The notes under the pieces: generated by a model
What the model was told of the DNA's origin: nothing
What the model saw: only the letters and a program-made list of their open reading frames with translations
Databases searched by the model: none
Position numbers and translations under genes: made by a program
Shown: positions 1 to 5,738 of the stretch, piece after piece
Layout: every line of letters starts with the position of its first letter
How positions within the stretch are numbered: position 1 is the stretch's first letter
Assembly (NCBI GenBank): GCA_019084435.1
Contig: JAHRFV010000194.1
Location: forward strand, 1 to 22,491
Reading direction: 5' to 3'
Origin: Dethiosulfatibacter sp.
Lineage (GTDB): Bacteria > Bacillota_A > Clostridia > Tissierellales > Dethiosulfatibacteraceae
Length of the DNA: 22,491 bases

Positions 1-25
1 GTATGTTATCATTCCTTGTAAGCAT
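1..25 (-). CDS. Start of a gene running off the left edge
   Basis: Only the first eight codons (MLTRNDNI) are inside the window, so no function can be given. The start is well supported: an ATG on the minus strand at 25-23 is preceded by a strong Shine-Dalgarno sequence, GCGGAGGA (31-38 on the plus strand), at normal spacing, and by an extended -10 promoter further upstream. Confidence 0.6.
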
Positions 26-52
26 TGATTTCCTCCGCTTTTTGATACTTAT

Positions 53-61
53 ATTATACCA
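53..61 (-). promoter_or_regulatory. Extended -10 promoter for the left-edge gene
   Basis: The minus strand reads TGGTATAAT, a perfect TGn-TATAAT extended -10 element, about 28 bases before the start codon at 25. No good -35 hexamer is visible 17 bases upstream, which is usual for extended -10 promoters. Confidence 0.5.
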
Positions 62-139
62 AAAAACTGAAAAAGAATCCTCTTTTCCGAGAATTCTCTT
101 TCTTACATTTTCGTAATTTTTGACTTTGTCAGCAGTCTG

Positions 140-161
140 AACTACCGTGTGGTAGTTTTTT
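140..161 (+). terminator. Stem-loop with T-run, plus strand
   Basis: AACTACC (140-146) and GGTAGTT (151-157) form a 7-bp stem with a GTGT loop, followed by a T-run to 161. The T-run is only on the plus strand, yet no plus-strand gene precedes it in the window. It may be a relic, or may end an unseen transcript. Confidence 0.4.
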
Positions 162-260
162 AAAATTGATTTCCATTTTCCATCAATAAGGCTTCATTCA
201 GCAATACGCGAAATACCAAGCAAACAAGAGCTGTTTGAAGAAATAGACAAGTATCTCTAA
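156..260 (+). pseudogene. Possible coding remnant, C-terminal fragment
   Basis: A plus-strand frame runs open from 156 to a TAA at 258-260 with no start codon or ribosome binding site. Its end reads IREIPSKQELFEEIDKYL, a composition that looks like a real soluble protein C-terminus rather than chance translation of AT-rich DNA. It overlaps the stop codon of the convergent GntR gene by three bases. The family is not recognised. It could equally be a chance open frame of about 34 codons. Confidence 0.2.
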
Positions 261-892
261 CCAAAATAAGTATTGAAAAGTTTCTTTACATAGACAGAGT
301 CGAGGTACTCTGTCTCTTTATATGCAGTTTCCGCGTCCTTATTTTTGATTGCCATGGCTATGCTGCTTAATGATTGGGCATGCCACTTAGGATTCTCACA
401 GACATACTGTATATATCTTAAGAATCGAACGATAATATTGTTCCAGTCTTCTAGGGTATCTCTTAGCAGTTCATTTCTGCAGTTATCTCGGATGATTCTA
501 AAGAATTCATAGTCAGCTTCAATATACTTGAGGTAATCGCTGCTACCAAGATAGGTGTCCATTTCCGCAGATATCTCCATGAGTCTCTGGACATCCTTTT
601 CTGAAGCGAACTCCGCTGTCAACTCAGCCGCAAAGGCCTCTAGCTTCTTTTTCACCTGATAAGCATTTTTGACCTCTTTGATATCAATTTGCGTCACATA
701 TGTTCCTATTCTGGGGATCATATTGATCATGGATTTATTGGATAATCTCAGTAGGGCCTCCCTAACAGGTGTCCTGCTGATGTTAAACTCCTCTGCTATT
801 TTCTTTTCCTCAATAATATCACCGGGCTTATATTCTAGGTTCAAGATTCTCTGTGTAATAATATTATAGATTCTTTCATTTGTGTTTTCCAT
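257..892 (-). CDS. GntR-family transcriptional regulator, FCD type
   Basis: This 211-residue protein is a DNA-binding regulator of the GntR superfamily, FadR/FCD subgroup. The N-terminal winged helix (about residues 5-70) has the typical run KPGDIIEEKKIAEEFNISRT followed by PVREALLRL. The helical FCD effector domain covers about 75-205. FCD domains usually hold a metal through Asp and three His; here the first Asp is kept (D127) but the His normally three to four residues later is Phe (EADYEFF), and the His before the AI..KD segment also appears to be missing. The effector may therefore bind without metal. The start has a GGAGGCGG ribosome site nearby. The gene is divergent from an aminotransferase, which is the natural candidate target, along with its own promoter. 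The ligand cannot be told from sequence. Confidence 0.9.
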   Translation of the reverse strand: MENTNERIYNIITQRILNLEYKPGDIIEEKKIAEEFNISRTPVREALLRLSNKSMINMIPRIGTYVTQIDIKEVKNAYQVKKKLEAFAAELTAEFASEKDVQRLMEISAEMDTYLGSSDYLKYIEADYEFFRIIRDNCRNELLRDTLEDWNNIIVRFLRYIQYVCENPKWHAQSLSSIAMAIKNKDAETAYKETEYLDSVYVKKLFNTYFG

Positions 893-914
893 TCCGCCTC
901 CAGCTTTTAGATTG

Positions 915-940
915 ATATATTAGTACTATTACTAGTATAT
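915..940. promoter_or_regulatory. Candidate operator of the GntR regulator
   Basis: An inverted repeat has 11-base arms with one mismatch: ATATATTAGTA (915-925), spacer CTAT, TACTAGTATAT (930-940). The right arm covers the -10 box of the GntR promoter. The core has GT and AC half-sites, as in operators of FadR-like regulators, so autoregulation is plausible. This is inferred from position and symmetry only. Confidence 0.4.
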
Positions 941-962
941 AACGACGATATATTTATTACAA
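934..962 (-). promoter_or_regulatory. Promoter of the GntR gene
   Basis: On the minus strand TTGTAA (plus 962-957), a 17-base spacer and TATACT (plus 939-934) form a reasonable sigma-A promoter, about 42 bases upstream of the GntR start codon. It overlaps the palindrome at 915-940. Confidence 0.5.
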
Positions 963-970
963 TGGTTTAG

Positions 971-999
971 TTGAGGGAAATAAATTTGCATTGTCTAAT
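971..999 (+). promoter_or_regulatory. Possible promoter of the aminotransferase gene
   Basis: TTGAGG (971-976), 17 bases, TCTAAT (994-999) is the best sigma-A-like match upstream of the start at 1053. An alternative is TTGCAT (987-992), 16 bases, TAATAT. Neither is strong. Confidence 0.3.
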
Positions 1000-1052
1000 A
1001 TCGAATGCTAATATTATTTAAAGATATGTATGATTTTAAACGGAGGGAATCC

Positions 1053-2216
1053 ATGAAACACAGATTTATTTCAAAGCGTTACTGGATTGATCAATCAACA
1101 CCAATGGGGAAGGTCGACGAGCTGTCTAAAGGATTCGATGATGTAATCAATCTAAGTCTCGGAGATCCTGATATCATTACAAATGATTTGATTATCGAGC
1201 ATTCCTTTCTGGATGCAAAAGCGGGACATACGAAATATACGGATTTTAGAGGAGACCCGGAGCTAAGAGCTGAAATATTAAAGACTTACAAAGAAGATTA
1301 CGGTGTTGTATTGGATGATACTGAAATCATGGTCGTTGCCAGCGGATGCCTAGCCATGTATCTCGTGCTGGAGGCAATACTTGATGATGGTGATGAGGTC
1401 ATCATACACGCACCTTATTTCACACCTTATGTTCAGCAGATCCAATTGGCTCGAGGCATCCCAACAGTCTTGGATACTTTGGAGGAAGAGGATTTTCAGA
1501 TTAATGTCGAAAGACTTGAGCAACTTATAAATGAAAGGACCAAGGCAATCATCGTCAACACGCCTAACAATCCTTCAGGTGCCTGTTTTACTAGGGAAAC
1601 TATGCAGAAGGTCGCTCAATTGGCTATAAAGCATGACCTCATCATAATTGCAGATGACATATATGGAGCATACAGCTTTTCTGAGCCATTTATACCAATG
1701 ATCACAAATGATACTGTCAGAGACCGAACCATCACCATCAACAGCTTTTCTAAAGACTACGCCATGACAGGCTGGCGAATCGGTAACATCATAGCACCTG
1801 ACTACATCATCCGTACTGTACAGCAAATCAATGAGAATGTTGTATTTACAGCCCCTTCTATATCTCAAAGGGCTGCAATCTATGCTTTACGTAACAGGCA
1901 CATCATTCAACCCGGTTTGATAGAGGAGTATAAAAAACGGGTTATGTATGCTGCAGAAAGAATCAACAACATTCCCAATATGTCTGTGTTGCCACCTAAG
2001 GGAACCTTCTATCTGTTTGTCAACATCAGAAAAACCGGTCTGACATCAATGGATGCTTCCGATATGATTTTAAGAGAAGCTCATGTATTGACCATCCCGG
2101 GTAACGCTTTTGGCAAATGTGGCGAAGGATATGTGAGGATTGCATGCACAGTTGGTGTTGAAATATTGAAAGAGGCTTTCGATCGTATTGCAAAAATGGA
2201 CTTATTTTCAAAATAA
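1053..2216 (+). CDS. PLP-dependent aminotransferase, class I/II
   Basis: This 387-residue fold-type I PLP enzyme moves an amino group between an amino acid and a 2-oxo acid. Family hallmarks are visible: NTPNNPSGA in the middle, the Asp of the IIADDIYGAY segment that contacts the pyridine nitrogen, the PLP-binding Lys in SFSKDYAMTGWRIG, and the substrate-carboxylate Arg near the C-terminus in GYVRIAC. The reading frame is open from 1005, but the start at 1053 is chosen because GGAGGG at 1042-1047 sits six bases before it; residue numbering starts there. It is divergent from a GntR regulator and directly upstream of the DAHP synthase-prephenate dehydrogenase operon, so it may act on aromatic or branched amino acids, but the substrate is not determined. 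Confidence 0.88.
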   Translation: MKHRFISKRYWIDQSTPMGKVDELSKGFDDVINLSLGDPDIITNDLIIEHSFLDAKAGHTKYTDFRGDPELRAEILKTYKEDYGVVLDDTEIMVVASGCLAMYLVLEAILDDGDEVIIHAPYFTPYVQQIQLARGIPTVLDTLEEEDFQINVERLEQLINERTKAIIVNTPNNPSGACFTRETMQKVAQLAIKHDLIIIADDIYGAYSFSEPFIPMITNDTVRDRTITINSFSKDYAMTGWRIGNIIAPDYIIRTVQQINENVVFTAPSISQRAAIYALRNRHIIQPGLIEEYKKRVMYAAERINNIPNMSVLPPKGTFYLFVNIRKTGLTSMDASDMILREAHVLTIPGNAFGKCGEGYVRIACTVGVEILKEAFDRIAKMDLFSK

Positions 2217-2219
2217 TGA

Positions 2220-2247
2220 TTGACTATCATTTCAATTGTGTTATAAT
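2220..2247 (+). promoter_or_regulatory. Promoter of the aromatic operon and its leader
   Basis: TTGACT (2220-2225), a 16-base spacer and a perfect TATAAT (2242-2247) form a strong sigma-A promoter. Transcription should begin near 2254, about 20 bases before the leader peptide start and about 220 bases before the DAHP synthase start, so the whole attenuator lies in the 5' leader. Confidence 0.75.
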
Positions 2248-2274
2248 TCTTTTAATAATGTTAGGGAGAATACA

Positions 2275-2364
2275 ATGATTAATCGACAATCAAGTCTTAA
2301 CAATTGCACATATTATGCTTATTATCTTGGCTATTATAGCGAAGATCAATTTAGGTGCAATTGA
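2275..2364 (+). CDS. Tyrosine-rich leader peptide of an attenuator
   Basis: A 29-codon ORF starts at ATG 2275 and ends at TGA 2362-2364. It has its own ribosome site (AGGGAG, 2263-2268) at good spacing and lies just downstream of a strong promoter. Residues 13-21 are YYAYYLGYY: six tyrosines in nine residues, all encoded by TAT (codons between 2311 and 2337). The gene that follows after an intrinsic terminator is DAHP synthase, then prephenate dehydrogenase, the tyrosine branch enzyme. This is the classical layout of a leader peptide whose translation reports the level of charged tRNA, as in the trp and his leaders of enterobacteria. The peptide itself probably has no function after synthesis. 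Chance is unlikely given promoter, ribosome site, codon cluster, terminator and pathway all in order. Confidence 0.8.
   Translation: MINRQSSLNNCTYYAYYLGYYSEDQFRCN
2301..2363 (+). promoter_or_regulatory. Leader hairpin enclosing the Tyr codons; candidate antiterminator strand
   Basis: CAATTGCAC (2301-2309) pairs perfectly over 9 bp with GTGCAATTG (2355-2363). The six Tyr codons lie in its loop and the leader stop codon overlaps the right arm. A ribosome stalled on the Tyr codons would open this hairpin, while one reaching the stop codon would cover the right arm. A second pairing, 2342-2350 with 2414-2422 (9 bp including one G-U), would be free only in the stalled state and abuts the terminator stem. 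It touches but does not clearly overlap the terminator, so the switch is not fully resolved by eye. Confidence 0.55.
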
Positions 2365-2423
2365 ATAGAAGGTTGTTTAGATAATGGGTTAGTTGTATCA
2401 TCTCGATAGAAATATTGATTTTA

Positions 2424-2448
2424 GAGGACTCGTTAAGAGTCCTTTTTT
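2424..2448 (+). terminator. Intrinsic terminator (attenuator) before DAHP synthase
   Basis: GGACTC (2426-2431) pairs with GAGTCC (2437-2442) around a GTTAA loop, followed by six T (2443-2448); the stem can extend by AG/TT outside. It lies between the leader peptide and the DAHP synthase ribosome site (AGGAGGG, 2459-2465), as expected for a transcription attenuator. Confidence 0.8.
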
Positions 2449-2472
2449 GATAGAAAATAGGAGGGTATGAAA

Positions 2473-3489
2473 ATGATAGTTGTTTTTAAAAAGAATGCAG
2501 ACATCAAAGAAATTGAATTATTGAAAAAATCCTTGGAGCAAAAGGGATTTCATATTCACGAGTCTCTTGGGGAAAATCATTATCTTTTTGGACTGGTAGG
2601 CGATACGTCCATATTGGATCCGGGTATGCTACGAGCTCAAACCATCGTCGACAAGGTTGTTTTTGTTCAAGAACCTTATAAGAAAGCCAATCGTCGATTT
2701 AATCCCGATGATCTGGTGATAGACGTAAGTGGACACAAAATCGGTGGTGGTTTCTTTTCAGTTATTGCCGGTCCTTGTTCTGTGGAAAGTAAAGATCAGA
2801 TGGTCTCTATCGCAAATAGCGTTAAGGCTTCTGGGGCAGGAATGATGAGAGGTGGTGCCTTTAAACCAAGATCTTCACCTTACAGCTTTCAGGGAATGGG
2901 TGCTGAAGGTCTTAATATACTCATTGAGGCAAAAAAAGAAACCGGCCTTCCTATCGTAACGGAAATTATGTCTGTCAGTCAATTAGAAAAGTATCATGAA
3001 ATGGTTGATGTTATCCAAATAGGGGCTAGAAATATGCAAAACTTCGACTTGCTTAAAGAAGTTGGCATGCTGAGAAAACCTGTCCTCCTAAAGCGCGGCA
3101 TGTCCGCTACTCTGGAAGAACTGCTGATGTCTGCTGAGTATATATTGGCAGGAGGAAACAGCAATGTTATCCTTTGCGAAAGAGGAATAAGAAGCTTCCA
3201 GGGAGAAACTAGAAATCTCCTTGACCTGAGTGCGGTTCCAATTCTCAAGAGCAAGACACATCTGCCTGTCATTGTTGATCCAAGCCATGCAACAGGTATT
3301 TGGTCGTTGGTGGAACCTATGTCAAAAGCAGCAGTTGCAGCTGGAGCAGATGGTCTAATCATTGAGGTGCATAATGATCCAAACAATGCATTGTGTGATG
3401 GTGATCAATCAATCAAGCCAGAAAAATTTGATTGTCTGATGAAAAAGCTGGAAAAATACCTTGAATTAGAAAACAAGATATTGAATTAG
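2473..3489 (+). CDS. aroF: 3-deoxy-7-phosphoheptulonate synthase (DAHP synthase, type I beta)
   Basis: This enzyme condenses phosphoenolpyruvate and erythrose 4-phosphate, the first step of the shikimate pathway. The 338-residue protein has an N-terminal ferredoxin-like domain (about 1-70, beginning MIVVFKKNAD), known in Thermotoga-type enzymes to carry tyrosine/phenylalanine feedback control, then the TIM barrel with AGPCSVES (99-106), the GGAFKPRSSPYSFQG segment and VDPSHATG near the end. The open frame has an ATG at 2467, but that is almost touching the AGGAGGG ribosome site; ATG 2473 has the normal spacing and matches the family N-terminus. It is the first structural gene of an operon with prephenate dehydrogenase (9-base gap). 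Expression is probably set by the tyrosine-codon attenuator upstream, so tyrosine may act both on the enzyme and on transcription. The symbol follows common usage for this family. Confidence 0.95.
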   Translation: MIVVFKKNADIKEIELLKKSLEQKGFHIHESLGENHYLFGLVGDTSILDPGMLRAQTIVDKVVFVQEPYKKANRRFNPDDLVIDVSGHKIGGGFFSVIAGPCSVESKDQMVSIANSVKASGAGMMRGGAFKPRSSPYSFQGMGAEGLNILIEAKKETGLPIVTEIMSVSQLEKYHEMVDVIQIGARNMQNFDLLKEVGMLRKPVLLKRGMSATLEELLMSAEYILAGGNSNVILCERGIRSFQGETRNLLDLSAVPILKSKTHLPVIVDPSHATGIWSLVEPMSKAAVAAGADGLIIEVHNDPNNALCDGDQSIKPEKFDCLMKKLEKYLELENKILN

Positions 3490-3498
3490 GGTGAAGCT

Positions 3499-4365
3499 AT
3501 GAATTTTAGTGATATGAATATAACCATTGTTGGACTAGGTATGGAAGGTGGTTCTTACGCCATAGCGATCAATCATTATATCAGACCAAAAAATCTCTTT
3601 GCCATCGATATTAACGAAAATATCCTCATCGCTGCTGAGAAACTGGGTGTTATTCAAAAGGGAAGCACGAATCCAAAAGACATATTGCCCCAATCTGATT
3701 TGGTGATTATGTGCATCTATCCATCTGATATTATTGATTTTATTAGAGATCATATGGCTTTGTTCAAATCTGGCAGTATCATCACTGATGCCGCAGGTGT
3801 GAAGAGAAACATTGTCAATGAGATCGTCAACATCATTCGAGACGATTTAGATTTCGTCCCTGGTCACCCAATGGCTGGAAATGAGTTCAAAGGATTCCTA
3901 TATGCCGATCAAAAGATATTTCACGGCAACAGCTATCTTATAACACCTACCACTAAGAATAAGGAAGAAAACATCAAGTTGGTCGAACAGATGGCGAGGC
4001 GGTTTGGATGCTCTAAGGTTTATAGGACAGATATAGACACCCATGATTCAATGATTGCTTATGCCAGCCAGTTGATGCACGTGATTGCTGTTTCCATTGT
4101 TAACAACGACAATTTTTCTAATGATATTGACCTTTTTTCAGGTGGTTCATTCAAAAACGCCACAAGGGTCGCAAACATCAATCCAGATTTATGGACCGAT
4201 GCTTTCATGCAAAACAGTGACTTTCTCATCGACCAGATTACCGCTTTTAATGATAATATGGAGTTAGTAAAAAAGGCACTAATTGATAAGGATTCGGATG
4301 CTATTTATCAATTCCTTGAGAAAAGCAGGTTAAGAAGTAATGAATACGTGAACAGGTTTGAGTGA
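3499..4365 (+). CDS. tyrA: Prephenate dehydrogenase
   Basis: This enzyme oxidatively decarboxylates prephenate to 4-hydroxyphenylpyruvate, the committed step to tyrosine. The 288-residue protein has an N-terminal Rossmann motif GLGMEGG (12-18), the family signature GHPMAGNEFKG around residue 122, and the helical C-terminal domain including LMHVIAVSIVNN and SGGSFKNATRVA. There is no C-terminal ACT domain, so direct tyrosine feedback of the kind seen in ACT-bearing homologues is not expected. It follows DAHP synthase by 9 bases with a GGGTG ribosome site and must share its leader-controlled transcript. An alternative reading is arogenate dehydrogenase of the same family; the sequence does not separate them. 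Confidence 0.93.
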   Translation: MNFSDMNITIVGLGMEGGSYAIAINHYIRPKNLFAIDINENILIAAEKLGVIQKGSTNPKDILPQSDLVIMCIYPSDIIDFIRDHMALFKSGSIITDAAGVKRNIVNEIVNIIRDDLDFVPGHPMAGNEFKGFLYADQKIFHGNSYLITPTTKNKEENIKLVEQMARRFGCSKVYRTDIDTHDSMIAYASQLMHVIAVSIVNNDNFSNDIDLFSGGSFKNATRVANINPDLWTDAFMQNSDFLIDQITAFNDNMELVKKALIDKDSDAIYQFLEKSRLRSNEYVNRFE

Positions 4366-4386
4366 TGATAATCAATTGGAAATAAC

Positions 4387-4416
4387 TTGACATACCCCCA
4401 TGGGGTATGTTATATT
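4387..4416 (+). promoter_or_regulatory. Promoter of the ccdA operon
   Basis: A perfect TTGACA (4387-4392) is followed after 17-18 bases by TTATAT/TATATT (4410-4416). Transcription would begin around 4423, shortly before the AAGGATGG ribosome site of ccdA. Nearly the whole spacer is occupied by a palindrome (next entry), so a bound repressor would block RNA polymerase. Confidence 0.7.
4390..4410. promoter_or_regulatory. CsoR/CstR-type operator in the ccdA promoter
   Basis: A perfect inverted repeat, ACATACCCC (4390-4398), spacer CAT, GGGGTATGT (4402-4410), fills the space between the -35 and -10 boxes. ATACCCC/GGGGTAT arms are the form of operator bound by the CsoR/RcnR/CstR (DUF156) repressors, which sense copper(I), other metals, or persulfide/sulfane sulfur. 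No such repressor gene is in the window. The operator call rests on motif resemblance and position. Confidence 0.6.
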
Positions 4417-4437
4417 CTTAAGAAGGATGGTGACTAT

Positions 4438-5124
4438 ATGGCAGATTTATCGATAGTAATAGCATTTTGGGCAGGAATTGTGTCTTTTTTCTCGCCCTGT
4501 ATCATACCTATGATTCCTGCTTATTTGTCATTTATCTCAGGATCAATTACTGATAACAAAAATACATCCTGGCTAAAGCCTTTTTACAGAACCACCGGAT
4601 TCATACTTGGATTCAGTATTGTGTTCATTCTATTAGGGGCTTCCGCAACAACTGTTGGCAGGTTTTTATCCTTTAATGTTCTGACCTTCAGGCGAATCAG
4701 CGGTGTTATCATCATTCTATTCGGGCTCTTCATGCTCGATATACTCAAAATTGATTTCTTAAGAAGAGAAAAAAGATTGAAGCTCCCAAGAATCGTGGAT
4801 AGTTATTTCGGGTCTGTGCTACTAGGCATTGCATTTGGAGCCGGATGGACACCATGTATCGGAGCTATATTGGGTTCTATCCTAGTCTTTGCAGGCACAC
4901 AGCAAACATTAGGCGAAGGTGTGAAATTGCTTATAGCTTATTCAGCAGGTTTGTCTGTTCCGTTCTTACTGGCATCCTTGTTTATTGGAAAATTTACAAG
5001 TAATTTAGCGAAAATCGAACGTTTTTCTGGTATAATGAATAAAATTGGCGGTATAATGCTCATAGCATTGGGTGTGTTGGTCTATACCAATAGATTGGTT
5101 TCACTAATTGGATACTTATTATAG
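4438..5124 (+). CDS. ccdA: Cytochrome c biogenesis protein CcdA (membrane thiol reductant carrier)
   Basis: This 228-residue integral membrane protein passes electrons from cytoplasmic thioredoxin across the membrane to thiol proteins outside. About six hydrophobic segments are visible. The two redox cysteines typical of the family occur in FFSPCIIPMIP in the first segment and in GAGWTPCIGAIL in the middle. The frame is open back to a TTG at 4387, but that codon is the -35 box; ATG 4438 has the AAGGATGG ribosome site. It is the first gene of a three-gene unit, 11 bases before a TlpA-like lipoprotein that is its obvious extracytoplasmic partner. Expression is probably repressed by a CsoR/CstR-type protein through the promoter palindrome. 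Confidence 0.92.
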   Translation: MADLSIVIAFWAGIVSFFSPCIIPMIPAYLSFISGSITDNKNTSWLKPFYRTTGFILGFSIVFILLGASATTVGRFLSFNVLTFRRISGVIIILFGLFMLDILKIDFLRREKRLKLPRIVDSYFGSVLLGIAFGAGWTPCIGAILGSILVFAGTQQTLGEGVKLLIAYSAGLSVPFLLASLFIGKFTSNLAKIERFSGIMNKIGGIMLIALGVLVYTNRLVSLIGYLL

Positions 5125-5135
5125 GCGGTGATAAA

Positions 5136-5720
5136 ATGAAAAAAAGAAATAAATTGATTACTTTAATGCTGATTCTTATACTGTCACTGGTACTTGCATC
5201 GTGTACAACAGCGCAGGCACCCACCAACACTACAGCGTCATCACCAACGACCAGCGAGCCGACAAATGAAGAATTAGAAACAGAGGAACCTGTGAGAGAG
5301 GTTGTTTACGCTCCTGAATTTGAATTGGAGGATCTAGATGGCAATATTGTCAGATTAGTTGATCTCAAGGGGAAAAATGTTCTGTTGAACTTTTGGGCTA
5401 CATGGTGTCCCTTCTGCGTAGATGAAATGCCTGATTTACAATTACTTCATGAGAAATATATGGATGATGACTTTATTGTTCTTGCAATAAATGTTCAGGA
5501 AACAGCAGAAAAAGCCAGTAGCTACCTAGAAGAAGCAGGTATTGACCTTCCCGTCTTATTAGATAAGGATTCGAGAATCGCAGCTTTATATGGTGCTAAT
5601 TCCATTCCTCTGACGATAGGTATAAACAAAGACGGTGTGGCTGTTACAGGCTATAGAGGAAAAATGACTATTGAACAGATGGAAACAATGTATAATATGC
5701 TAGTGGAAAGTAATAATTAA
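5136..5720 (+). CDS. TlpA/ResA-like thioredoxin-fold lipoprotein
   Basis: This 194-residue protein is an extracytoplasmic thiol-disulfide oxidoreductase. A lipoprotein signal peptide ends in LVLASC, with the lipid-bearing Cys at residue 23, followed by a Thr/Ser/Pro/Glu-rich linker to about residue 55. The redoxin domain follows, with NFWATWCPFC carrying the active cysteines C91 and C94, and the cis-Pro region NSIPLTIGI near residue 155. It sits 11 bases downstream of ccdA, which would supply electrons, and 18 bases upstream of the HesB-like selenoprotein. ResA-like roles include apocytochrome c reduction, but no cytochrome gene is nearby, so the substrate is open. Confidence 0.9.
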   Translation: MKKRNKLITLMLILILSLVLASCTTAQAPTNTTASSPTTSEPTNEELETEEPVREVVYAPEFELEDLDGNIVRLVDLKGKNVLLNFWATWCPFCVDEMPDLQLLHEKYMDDDFIVLAINVQETAEKASSYLEEAGIDLPVLLDKDSRIAALYGANSIPLTIGINKDGVAVTGYRGKMTIEQMETMYNMLVESNN

Positions 5721-5738
5721 TAAGGAGGAACAATTAAA

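Noticed and set aside
2248..2472. T-box riboswitch upstream of DAHP synthase
   Set aside because: A T-box would be the usual Firmicutes solution, but no AGGGTGG-type T-box sequence, specifier stem or long (about 200-300 base) structured leader is seen; the leader is short and carries a translated Tyr-rich ORF instead.
2994..3386. Long antisense open frames opposite aroF, ppk1 and other genes
   Set aside because: They are shadows of strongly conserved coding sequences, have no ribosome sites of their own and give protein sequences without recognisable domains.
4387..4437. Upstream TTG start adding 17 residues to CcdA
   Set aside because: The TTG is the first codon of the TTGACA -35 box, and the added residues come from the operator palindrome; the ATG at 4438 has the ribosome site.
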